Assembly: GCA_011375275.1 (NCBI GenBank)
Contig: DRLW01000598.1
Coordinates: 1-6,561, forward strand
Origin: Bacteroidota bacterium
Lineage (GTDB): Bacteria > Zhuqueibacterota > Zhuqueibacteria > Zhuqueibacterales > Geothermadaptataceae
Direction of reading: 5' to 3'
Length of the DNA: 6,561 bases
Both the position numbers and the translations under genes were made by a program. Position 1 is the stretch's first letter; each line of letters opens with the position of its first letter. Shown one piece after another: positions 1-5,984 of the stretch. Below the pieces are notes generated by a model. It did no database searches, was not told where the DNA came from, and saw only the letters and a program-made list of their open reading frames with translations.

Positions 1-1073
1 CCGTCGTAATCGCTGCCGAGACCGACATGGTCGATGCCCATCAGTTTGATGGCATAGTCGATCTGTTCGACGACATCATCGATGGAGACCGTTGGGGCCG
101 GGTGTTTGGCAAGAAACTCTTTCTCGGCCTGTCTGCGCGCTGCAGGGTCATGCTCATACTGCTTCTGCAGGGCAGAAAACTCGGTGCCATACTGTTCGCG
201 CCAGGCGTCCATCGCTTTGGCCCATTCGCCGCTGACAAAATAGGAGCCGAAATTATACTGCATCACACCGCCGTGCTGCGCCAGAGCCACCATCATCGAA
301 TCGGACATATTCCGCTCCATGTCATGGTACTTTCGCAGACTGGAGTGCGAGGCGATCAGCGGAGCGCGGCTGAGTTCGAGCACTTGCCAGAAAGCGTCAT
401 CAGAGACGTGGGAAATATCGATCATCATGCCCAGGCGGTTCATTTCCTGCACCATTTCCCGCCCGAACGCTGTCAGCCCTTTGTGCGTGTGCCGGGTATC
501 GTAGGAGGAATCGCAGATGTGGTTGTCTTTCGCGTGCGTCAGCGTGATATAGCGAATCCCCTTGTCAAAAAGATCGCGCAGTTTATTCAGATCACCCTCA
601 ACCGGTGCGCCGTTTTCCATGCCCATGCAGACAGCGTGCTTGCCCTCAGCGACGATACGGCGGACGTCCTCAGGCGTACGCGCCAGCGCCGCGAGGTCGC
701 TGTTCGCCCGGACGACGCTGTCGATCGTGGCAATGATCAGATTGGCACGCGCATAAGCGCCGCCTTTGGCGCCTTCCCATGTACCGGGTTTATTGTAATC
801 CGAGGCGACATAAACCGCCCAGAATGCTGCGTCCAGGCCACCTTCTTTGGCGCGGATGAGATCAAAATGGCCATCCGGCAGACGCTGGCCGACATCGACG
901 CCGCGGCGCAGAATGCGCAGGGGAATATCGATATGCGTATCGATGACCAGGGATTTTTCGTGAATCGCCCGGGCTTTTTCGGAAAAATCAGCCGAGCCCG
1001 GGTCCAGCTTGCTTTCCTGCTGCATGCATGCGCTGAACAGCAGAACAGGTACGATCAAAACGAGCAGTCGCAT
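1..1073 (-). CDS. Membrane dipeptidase (peptidase family M19), predicted lipoprotein; C-terminus beyond window edge
   Basis: M19 enzymes are zinc dipeptidases of the renal-dipeptidase type that split dipeptides, often with a D-residue or dehydro bond. Seen on the minus strand: 357 full codons from ATG at 1073, open through position 1. The N-terminus is MRLL, a hydrophobic stretch and FSAC with Cys16, a relaxed lipobox that implies export and lipid anchoring. Family landmarks appear in order: IDTHIDIP (His47, Asp49), GGLDAAFWAVYV (79-89), GMENG (Glu153, bridging ligand), LTHAKDNHICDSSYD (178-192), DISHVSDDAFW (His222), ASHSS (His243), ERNMSD (Arg254) and HVGLGSDYDG (Asp355). All five expected zinc ligands and the catalytic Asp are present. 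A charged, probably helical insertion lies at about 280-330. Roughly 50-60 C-terminal residues are probably missing, judging from usual family length. A purine-rich GAGGAGAGAGG just upstream is a good ribosome site. Family assignment is firm; substrate is not. Confidence 0.95.
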   Translation of the reverse strand, partial: MRLLVLIVPVLLFSACMQQESKLDPGSADFSEKARAIHEKSLVIDTHIDIPLRILRRGVDVGQRLPDGHFDLIRAKEGGLDAAFWAVYVASDYNKPGTWEGAKGGAYARANLIIATIDSVVRANSDLAALARTPEDVRRIVAEGKHAVCMGMENGAPVEGDLNKLRDLFDKGIRYITLTHAKDNHICDSSYDTRHTHKGLTAFGREMVQEMNRLGMMIDISHVSDDAFWQVLELSRAPLIASHSSLRKYHDMERNMSDSMMVALAQHGGVMQYNFGSYFVSGEWAKAMDAWREQYGTEFSALQKQYEHDPAARRQAEKEFLAKHPAPTVSIDDVVEQIDYAIKLMGIDHVGLGSDYD

Positions 1074-1258
1074 AGGGTTCCTCTCTCCTCAGAAAATGTT
1101 TGGGGTCAGAAAGTTCTGCACTGCGGTCATGTTTTTGTGCAGAAAAAGATAGCTGCAGACTCTCTCGCCACACCACTTCCGCGGTGTGGCGCAGCGGAGC
1201 TACAGCGAATCATAAAATGAAACGTGAAAATCAACCTGGCAAGAGGGCACAAACAGGG
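1074..1258 (-). other. 185-bp gap between aminopeptidase stop and dipeptidase start
   Basis: No gene is supported here. On the minus strand it holds, in order: a possible -10 (TATGAT, 1214-1209) with no convincing -35; the 26-nt hairpin at 1191-1166; the 12-mer TCTGCACAAAAA (1143-1132), which recurs upstream of the oxidoreductase gene; and the purine-rich ribosome site of the dipeptidase gene. No U-run follows the hairpin directly, so a standard Rho-independent terminator for the aminopeptidase gene is not evident. Read-through into the dipeptidase gene is possible. Confidence 0.5.
1166..1191 (-). repeat. 26-nt hairpin, copy 1 of a two-copy dispersed inverted repeat
   Basis: CGCCACACC (1166-1174) and GGTGTGGCG (1183-1191) are perfect complements. 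In minus-strand RNA the stem extends through a G-U and a C-G pair to 11 pairs closed by a GGAA loop, which fits the GNRA tetraloop pattern. It sits in the leader region of the dipeptidase gene. A hairpin of exactly the same length occurs at 5854-5879, with related flanking sequence. Function is unknown: RNA stability element, processing site or simple dispersed repeat. Confidence 0.7.
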
Positions 1259-2317
1259 TCACGGCCGGAAGTCCACCTCATTGGTGACCCGCTGCGAAAA
1301 TGCTGCGAGAAGGCGGGCGGTATTTTCCACATCCTGCAGCGAAACCAGTTCGCTGGGCGTGTGCATGTAACGCAGGGGAATGCTGACCAGCCCGGCTGCC
1401 ACACCAGCGCGGTTGAGCTGGATGACGTTGGCATCAGTGCCCGTGCCGCCGGCGATGGCCTGAATCTGGTAGGGAATATCCTCTGCCTCGGCTGCTTCGA
1501 TGAGCTTTTCCACCACCACAGGATTGGCGTTGGCGCCGCGGAGAATCACCGGGCCCTCGCCTAACCTGATGTCCCCCTCCTTGCGCTGATCCACCTCGGG
1601 ATGATCCGTGGCATGCGTCACATCCACGCCGATACCGACGCGCGGATCGATGGCATAGGCGCTGGTTCGTGCGCCGCGCAGGCCGATCTCTTCCTGCACC
1701 GAGGCCACGGAATAAACAGCCGCCGACAGCTCTTTGCCCTGCAAAAGCCGCAGAGTTTCCGCAACAGCAAAAGCACCGACTTTATCATCAAAGCCCCGCG
1801 ACGTGGCGATGGTATCGGTAATCTGCTGGAAACCGACATCATACACAACCGGATCGCCGACTGCGACTTTTTTCTCGGCTTCTTCACGGTTGCGGGCTCC
1901 GATATCGATCCATAAATTTTCCACCTCAGGCACTTTGCGCCGGTCTTCGGCAGTCATCATGTGGATCGCCTTTTTCCCGGTAACCCCATGCACCGGCCCG
2001 TTTTTGCTCTGCACCACCACGCGCCGGCCCGGGATCAGCGCCTTGTCATGCCCGCCGATCGTTCGGAAATACAGATAGCCCTTGTCGTTGATGTAGTTGA
2101 TCAGAAAACCAAGCTCATCGCAGTGGCCGGAGAACATCACCCGCGGCGCGCCTTCGGGGTTGATCACCGCGATGCTGTTGCCATGCAGATCATGCTGAAT
2201 GCGATCCGCATACTGTTCGGCATAAGCCCGCCATACCTGCTGCGCCGGTTGTTCATACCCCGACGGACTCGGGGCGGCGATCAGGCGTTGCAAAAATTCC
2301 AGGGATTCCTTACGCAT
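1259..2317 (-). CDS. M42-family metallo-aminopeptidase (glutamyl aminopeptidase / FrvX-like)
   Basis: A cytoplasmic co-catalytic di-metal aminopeptidase; this family forms large dodecameric (TET-type) particles that trim peptides from their N-termini. The protein has 352 residues, a normal length. The start at 2317 (MRKESLEFLQ) is chosen because AAGGAAG lies six bases upstream. An in-frame ATG at 2404 would add 29 basic residues lying inside the preceding gene. Motifs: SGHCDELGF (His65 metal, Asp67 catalytic support), GFDDKVG (Asp177 bridging), SVQEEIGLRG (Glu209 general base, Glu210 metal), GVDVTHA (Asp232 metal), AGGTGTDAN (289-297) and YMHTPSE (His319 metal). All expected metal and catalytic residues are intact. 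Cys66 replaces the more usual residue between His and Asp. There is no signal peptide. It lies 23 bp after the oxidoreductase gene and is probably cotranscribed with it. Peptide specificity cannot be read from the sequence. Confidence 0.95.
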   Translation of the reverse strand: MRKESLEFLQRLIAAPSPSGYEQPAQQVWRAYAEQYADRIQHDLHGNSIAVINPEGAPRVMFSGHCDELGFLINYINDKGYLYFRTIGGHDKALIPGRRVVVQSKNGPVHGVTGKKAIHMMTAEDRRKVPEVENLWIDIGARNREEAEKKVAVGDPVVYDVGFQQITDTIATSRGFDDKVGAFAVAETLRLLQGKELSAAVYSVASVQEEIGLRGARTSAYAIDPRVGIGVDVTHATDHPEVDQRKEGDIRLGEGPVILRGANANPVVVEKLIEAAEAEDIPYQIQAIAGGTGTDANVIQLNRAGVAAGLVSIPLRYMHTPSELVSLQDVENTARLLAAFSQRVTNEVDFRP

Positions 2318-2340
2318 AGTCTTCCTTTCCAGTGTAGCGA

Positions 2341-3489
2341 TTAATGCAGTGCCAGCTCCAGCTCTTCTTCTTTGACGACGCCATATTTTCGTTCGATGTA
2401 CCACGACAGGATCGATCCAACCGCCGGCAACAGTCTGCTGGCAGCGGGATGATAAAAATATCGGGCGATCACCCGATTTCTGTTCAAATGCCAGCCAAGA
2501 GAGGACCGGCTGATGATTTTTTTATACTCTGCAAAGGAAAAATCGCCGCTGGCATACGCCCGTTTGATGGTTGCTGCTGCCACCGGGCCGTAGCCGAGGG
2601 CAACGGAAATGCCCTCGCCGAGCCATGGCTCCGCACCCGAGGCATCGCCGACGAGCAGAACGCGCGGCCGACTGCACTCCTGAGAAGGATGAAACCAGCG
2701 CTCGGGATGGCCCTGCAAAGGCACGCTGTCCGGATCGATACCCCGCTTCTCAAGCCGCTCGCGCAACAACGCAGGGAGGTCTGCACGCGGTTTTTTCGGA
2801 AAAATCCGGCTGTCAAAAACACCGATATTCAGATGCGGTTTGCCTTCGATCAGGCTGGGAAAATCCCAGAGATAACCCTGCAGGCCGTGACGGATTTCGC
2901 GAAAATCAAAAGCCGCCATGCGCTGGCTGAATTCCGGCACCTCGATGCCCTCCACGGGCACGACCACCTCCATCAACCGGGATACGCGCGAAGTCTGCTC
3001 ACGGAAAAGCTGACGCCGCACCGTGCTTTTGGCGCCATCAGCGCCGACGAGGACTTCACAACTGAACTCGCCCCTGGAGGTCTGCAGCTCGACGGCCTCG
3101 TCGTGCACGGTGATGTGCTGCACAGCGGTATCTTCCAGAACGGTGATGCCCTTTTCGCGGGCACGCTGCACCAGAGCGGCATCGAATTCATCACGGCGAA
3201 CGATGCGCAGCAGGTCCGGCTGATCGAACCATATCGGTTCATCTTTAAAGTAGAAAGCAATGCGTTCGACACGAAAGGAAGGGACATCGACCTGCATGTC
3301 GAGAATGGAGAGGGTGACTTCGGCCCAGGGCGTCAGGCCGCCGCCGCAGAGTTTGTGGCGGGGATGGGTTGCTTTGTCCAGAATGAGGATATCATCGCGA
3401 AACTCGGGTTTTTGCCGCACGATAGAGAGTGCCGTGGCAATACCTGCCGGGCCAGAGCCGACGATGATGATTTTTGCAGTACGTGTCAT
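2341..3489 (-). CDS. Geranylgeranyl reductase family FAD-dependent oxidoreductase
   Basis: A flavoprotein of the group that reduces prenyl double bonds (geranylgeranyl reductases, FixC-like proteins). 382 residues, close to family length. Seen in order: FAD Rossmann motif IIIVGSGPAG (7-16), KLCGGGL (46-52), the VGADGAKSTVRR segment (148-159), the family signature GYLWDFP (205-211, the Y-x-W-x-F-P substrate-side motif), and LLVGDASGAEPWLGEGI (278-294), whose GDA and GEGI contact FAD. No signal peptide is visible; the C-terminal third carries moderately hydrophobic and basic segments that could touch the membrane. ATG at 3489 has CGGAG six bases upstream. It is the first gene behind the promoter at 3595-3623 and precedes the aminopeptidase by 23 bp. 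No quinone, carotenoid or isoprenoid genes are nearby, so the lipid substrate (menaquinone tail, polyprenol or other) is open. A different FAD-dependent reduction or hydroxylation remains possible. Confidence 0.9.
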   Translation of the reverse strand: MTRTAKIIIVGSGPAGIATALSIVRQKPEFRDDILILDKATHPRHKLCGGGLTPWAEVTLSILDMQVDVPSFRVERIAFYFKDEPIWFDQPDLLRIVRRDEFDAALVQRAREKGITVLEDTAVQHITVHDEAVELQTSRGEFSCEVLVGADGAKSTVRRQLFREQTSRVSRLMEVVVPVEGIEVPEFSQRMAAFDFREIRHGLQGYLWDFPSLIEGKPHLNIGVFDSRIFPKKPRADLPALLRERLEKRGIDPDSVPLQGHPERWFHPSQECSRPRVLLVGDASGAEPWLGEGISVALGYGPVAAATIKRAYASGDFSFAEYKKIISRSSLGWHLNRNRVIARYFYHPAASRLLPAVGSILSWYIERKYGVVKEEELELALH

Positions 3490-3594
3490 GAATTACTCCG
3501 GAAGTCTGTCGTCTCTATCTGTGCTGCGCTCCTTTCCCGGTTTTCTTCCTCCATTCTGAACACAGGATTTTGCAGGGGGTATGGTGGTCTTTTT

Positions 3595-3623
3595 TATTTA
3601 CAAAAAAAAGTGCGCAATGTCAA
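3595..3623 (-). promoter_or_regulatory. Near-consensus sigma70-type promoter for the oxidoreductase-aminopeptidase operon
   Basis: On the minus strand TTGACA (3623-3618) is followed by a 17-nt spacer and TAAATA (3600-3595). This gives a perfect -35, a five-of-six -10 and ideal spacing. The spacer contains a run of eight T. Transcription would begin near 3588, giving a leader of about 100 nt before ATG 3489. The position fits the only minus-strand gene starting nearby. The call is by pattern only. Confidence 0.7.
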
Positions 3624-3652
3624 TGGTGAGGATTTTTGTGCAGAGGGCTGTG

Positions 3653-3703
3653 GCTGCTACGCTGTATGCATCTGGTAAACTACAGGTTTCCTTGCATAGC
3701 AGC
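3653..3703 (-). repeat. 51-nt two-tier hairpin upstream of the promoter
   Basis: Arms GCTGCTACGC (3653-3662) and GCATAGCAGC (3694-3703) pair at nine of ten positions on the plus strand; in minus-strand RNA the tenth is a G-U pair. An inner stem, GG-AAAC with GTTTCC around TACAG (about 3674-3690), stacks inside it with a one-base bulge. It ends 30 bp upstream of the -35 of the oxidoreductase promoter. There is no following U-run on the minus strand, so it is not a typical terminator. It could be an operator-like site or part of the 3' region of the lipoprotein transcript. Confidence 0.5.
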
Positions 3704-3746
3704 TTCCGGGGCCAGTTTAGTGGCAGGAATAGGGCGAGATTTATCA

Positions 3747-3784
3747 TGCCGGAGAGTTGCCGGTTTTACCCGGCTGCCCCGGCA
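3747..3784. repeat. Nested GC-rich inverted repeat (TGCCGG/CCGGCA)
   Basis: Outer arms TGCCGG (3747-3752) and CCGGCA (3779-3784) enclose inner arms GCCGG (3759-3763) and CCGGC (3770-3774) around a TTTTAC loop, giving an interrupted stem of 11 pairs. GCCGG occurs twice and CCGGC twice, so alternative pairings are possible. Neither strand has a U-run right after it. It lies about 180 nt past the lipoprotein stop codon on the minus strand. Confidence 0.5.
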
Positions 3785-3902
3785 AAATGCGGGTCTGAGG
3801 GGGTATAAAAAGGTTTAATATCACCTCGTTGCAAGCGATTAAAATGTTCTGCCTGTGGGAGAATAAATATGTCGCGGTGGTGTGCAGCCCTATATTACTC
3901 CT

Positions 3903-3918
3903 CTCCCGGTACCGGGAG
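3903..3918. repeat. Perfect 16-bp palindrome downstream of the lipoprotein gene
   Basis: CTCCCGGTACCGGGAG is a perfect palindrome 47 bp past the lipoprotein stop (minus strand). As RNA it gives a six-pair GC-rich stem with a GUAC loop. It may stabilise or help end the transcript, but no T-tract follows on the minus strand. A protein-binding palindrome is the alternative. Confidence 0.5.
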
Positions 3919-3964
3919 CGCATCCCTGCGCCCCGAAACCGATGATGCAAACACGCTGCTGAGC

Positions 3965-4648
3965 TTAGTTGGTGCCATAATGGGAGGCATGGACATGCTT
4001 GAATTTGGCCAGCCAAATGCTGTTACCCCATCTTTGCTGCGAGAACGACCAGTTGCCAAGAGTGGCGCGGCCATCGGATGAACGGTAATTTCTGCGTCCT
4101 TTGTAGTACGAAGAATAACCGGTGCGATTATCCGTGTATACATCCCGGCCGCTTGTATAACGTACCCAGTCGGAGTTGACAGTCCAGGTTGCGGAAACCG
4201 CCAACGGCTCTCCCTGGTGAACATGAAAGTCATCCAGCTCACCTGTATCGACATCCACGGTCAGATAACCGAGACGTTCGTCACCGGTAATTGCCTCGGC
4301 AGGAATTGAACCGTGGCCACCAGCGATCCAATTGTTGTTTTGGTAAACTGAATAGCTCAGATGGGCGGATTCGTTTTCATAGTCATAGCTGACATTAAGG
4401 TAGGCATACCGAGCTCCATTTTGCCACGCACCACTGGCTTCGTAGCCTTTACGGATATAAACATAATAATCCGAGGCAATCGCGGGCATGGTCTTATCTG
4501 GTGTTGCTTCATCCATCTGGGTGCCGGCCCGTTTCTGGATGATTTGCTGATCCTGAGGCGTGTTTTGAGGTGCTTCGAGCGGATTCTGCTCACAGGCCAT
4601 GAAAAAAAACATCACTACAAAAAGCCCTGAAAAAATGTGCTTTTTCAT
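3965..4648 (-). CDS. Predicted secreted lipoprotein of unknown function
   Basis: I do not recognise the family. 227 residues. The N-terminus is MKKHIF, a phenylalanine-rich hydrophobic core and FMAC with Cys19, a relaxed lipobox, so export and lipid anchoring are likely. Residues 20-58 are rich in Pro, Gln, Thr and Asp and look like a flexible linker. From about 60 on, the chain is rich in Tyr, Trp, Ser, Gly and Asn with alternating polar and hydrophobic residues (for example YYVYIRKGYEASGAW and YAYLNVSYDYENES), which suggests a compact beta-rich extracellular domain. The last third is basic and carries several His (HVHASHYGTN at the end). No protease, hydrolase or binding motif is evident. 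ATG 4648 is supported by AGGAAAGGGG about eight bases upstream. It is a single gene flanked by long intergenic regions. That it is a real gene is fairly sure from signal peptide, ribosome site and length; function is unassigned. Confidence 0.8.
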   Translation of the reverse strand: MKKHIFSGLFVVMFFFMACEQNPLEAPQNTPQDQQIIQKRAGTQMDEATPDKTMPAIASDYYVYIRKGYEASGAWQNGARYAYLNVSYDYENESAHLSYSVYQNNNWIAGGHGSIPAEAITGDERLGYLTVDVDTGELDDFHVHQGEPLAVSATWTVNSDWVRYTSGRDVYTDNRTGYSSYYKGRRNYRSSDGRATLGNWSFSQQRWGNSIWLAKFKHVHASHYGTN

Positions 4649-5121
4649 TTTGGGTCCCCTTTCCTAAAATTAAATTTCCTTAAAGCACAACCACCGCGAC
4701 GCTTGCCTTGAAGACAAGAAACGTACCAGAGCCGAAACCGCATGTTTCGAGGCTGAACGACCTGGCGGGCGCTTCTCCTGCGCAGATAAATGTCTGATTC
4801 AAACAACACCGTGTCGGAAAAAGCAGACACGTCAGCCACCCTTTTTCGCCCGAAGGAAGCGAAGCAACCACAACGAAAATATACGGGAACACGACTTTAT
4901 CCGTTGTCTTTTACCTCTGAAATTGCGTATCTTCATCGTTTTCATTCCGGGCCGATGCACGACTCAGCGTTGCACAGGACTGGATCGGGATGGCTGGATT
5001 TTTTTGTGGAGCATGCATCTGTCCGAGCTGACGAGCAAAGGGGGTGCGATGTCAGTTTTTCAGGTCATATAGAAAACACGATACCGGTTACTCAGCAACT
5101 TCATAAACAGGAGTGGTTTTT
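4649..5121. promoter_or_regulatory. 473-bp divergent intergenic region between two lipoprotein genes
   Basis: It must hold the promoters of the minus-strand lipoprotein gene and the plus-strand cyclophilin gene. The best plus-strand candidate is weak: TTGTCT (4904-4909), 18 nt, TATCTT (4928-4933), four of six matches in each box, giving a leader of about 180 nt. No good minus-strand promoter was found. TTTTTGTGGAG (5001-5011) resembles the 12-mer seen upstream of the dipeptidase and oxidoreductase genes. A 111-codon plus-strand frame (4790-5125) fills part of the region and is discussed separately; I do not call it a gene. Confidence 0.45.
4810..4831. repeat. Inverted repeat CGTGTC-N10-GACACG in the divergent region
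   Basis: Perfect six-base arms (4810-4815 and 4826-4831) separated by GGAAAAAGCA. The spacing and position between divergent genes would suit a dimeric regulator site or a small hairpin. The arms are short enough that chance cannot be excluded. Confidence 0.35.
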
Positions 5122-5811
5122 ATGAAAAACGGAACACTCATCATTGCCGTTTTGATGATTCTGGGTGTCTCTGGATGCAGCAGCAACAAGGAGCTGGAGG
5201 AGATGAAGAAAGAAAAAATCGCGCTGGAAGAGAAGATTCGCGATCTGGAAGGTCAGGTTGCACACTATAAAAAAAGTGATGCCAAACTGAAATTTCTCGC
5301 TGCGAAGATGCAAGGGGTGAAAGCACGCATGATCACCAACTTCGGCACTATCGAGATGAAATTCTACCCCGACGATGCGCCGATCCAGTGTTTCAATTTC
5401 ATCACCCGCGCGGAGAGTGGTTTTTATGATGGTACGCAATTCCACCGGGTTATCCCCGGCTTTATGATCCAGGGTGGTGATCCGAACACGAAAGATAACA
5501 ATCCCTACAACGACGGCCAGGGTGGGCCGATCGTCAACGTGCCGCATGAATTCAACAAACGGTCGCACAAGCGCGGCGTGCTCTCCACAGCCCGCGTCAG
5601 CGATCCTTCGCAGGGAGCCGGCAGCCAGTTTTTCATCATGCATGCGCAGGCACCGCATCTCGACGGGCAGTACACCGTTTTTGGCGAGGTGACCAAGGGG
5701 ATGGAGGTCGTCGATGAGATCGCGCGCGTGAAAAAAGTGACCAATGATCCGCGCCTGCGCGACCGCCCGGCAAAACCGGTGATCATCGAAAAGATCGAAG
5801 TTTTCCGATAG
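5122..5811 (+). CDS. Lipoprotein cyclophilin-type peptidyl-prolyl cis-trans isomerase
   Basis: Catalyses cis-trans isomerisation of X-Pro bonds, here as a membrane-anchored envelope foldase. ATG 5122 is chosen because AGGAG (5109-5113) lies eight bases upstream; an in-frame GTG at 5113 would overlap that site. 229 residues in three parts. The first is a signal peptide ending VSGC with Cys19, a standard lipobox. The second, about 22-58, is highly charged with heptad-like spacing (ELEEMKKEKIALEEKIRDLE) and should form a coiled coil. The third, about 67-229, is a cyclophilin domain. Active-site motifs are intact: FHRVIPGFMIQGGD (Arg109, Phe114, Gln117) and GSQFFI (Gln169, Phe171), followed by LDGQYTVFGEV (180-190). 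Leu180 falls where human cyclophilin A has its cyclosporin-binding Trp, so weak cyclosporin sensitivity is expected. The gene appears monocistronic, with about 470 bp before it and a repeat-rich region after it. Family assignment is firm; partners are unknown. Confidence 0.95.
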   Translation: MKNGTLIIAVLMILGVSGCSSNKELEEMKKEKIALEEKIRDLEGQVAHYKKSDAKLKFLAAKMQGVKARMITNFGTIEMKFYPDDAPIQCFNFITRAESGFYDGTQFHRVIPGFMIQGGDPNTKDNNPYNDGQGGPIVNVPHEFNKRSHKRGVLSTARVSDPSQGAGSQFFIMHAQAPHLDGQYTVFGEVTKGMEVVDEIARVKKVTNDPRLRDRPAKPVIIEKIEVFR

Positions 5812-5853
5812 ACCGGGAAAATGCGCGCCGGGCAGGCATGTTGATCTCTACCT

Positions 5854-5879
5854 CGTGGCACTGCTCCTGCGGTGTCGCG
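5854..5879 (+). repeat. 26-nt hairpin, copy 2 of the dispersed inverted repeat
   Basis: CGTGGCACTGC (5854-5864), loop TCCT, GCGGTGTCGCG (5869-5879). As plus-strand RNA all eleven positions pair, three of them G-U; in the minus strand those three become mismatches. The structure therefore favours the strand transcribed with the cyclophilin gene, 43 bp after its stop. It is the same length as copy 1 at 1166-1191, and similarity continues a little to the right (AGC, then GGA-GCT-like sequence). Confidence 0.65.
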
Positions 5880-5984
5880 TAGCCCGGACGCTCTATCGCC
5901 ATCCGCCGGCGACTTCGCACCCTCCCACTTTATTCAAGAACCTAATCTGAGCGATTTGCTCCATAAGAATAAAATATTTTTTTG

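Larger units (their letters stand above)
3490..3964. other. 475-bp intergenic region with promoter and a cluster of inverted repeats
   Basis: Lies between the 5' end of the oxidoreductase gene and the 3' end of the unassigned lipoprotein gene, both on the minus strand. It contains the promoter at 3595-3623, the 12-mer at 3633-3644 shared with the dipeptidase leader, and three separate inverted-repeat structures (3653-3703, 3747-3784, 3903-3918). I see no gene in it. Short plus-strand frames here have no family features, and one at 3869 runs antisense into the lipoprotein gene. Confidence 0.6.

Noticed and set aside
27..1220. 397-codon open frame on the plus strand
   Set aside because: It is antisense to the M19 dipeptidase, whose motifs are unmistakable on the minus strand. 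No ribosome site or family features support the plus frame.
2315..2404. Upstream start for the aminopeptidase adding 29 residues
   Set aside because: The extension is basic, overlaps the preceding gene, and lacks the ribosome site that stands before ATG 2317.
2344..3678. 444-codon open frame on the plus strand
   Set aside because: It mirrors the FAD oxidoreductase gene and runs over its promoter. It is a by-product of codon bias on the opposite strand.
3869..4081. 70-codon plus-strand frame preceded by GGGAG and ATG
   Set aside because: The spacing is good, but most of it is antisense to the lipoprotein gene and it has no recognisable features.
5113..5121. GTG start for the cyclophilin three codons upstream
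   Set aside because: It overlaps the AGGAG ribosome site itself. ATG 5122 has proper spacing and gives a cleaner signal peptide.
5949..5984. Rho-independent terminator after the cyclophilin gene (GAGC-gattt-GCTC, then T-run)
   Set aside because: The stem has four pairs and the T-run begins about 15 bases later, too far for a standard terminator.
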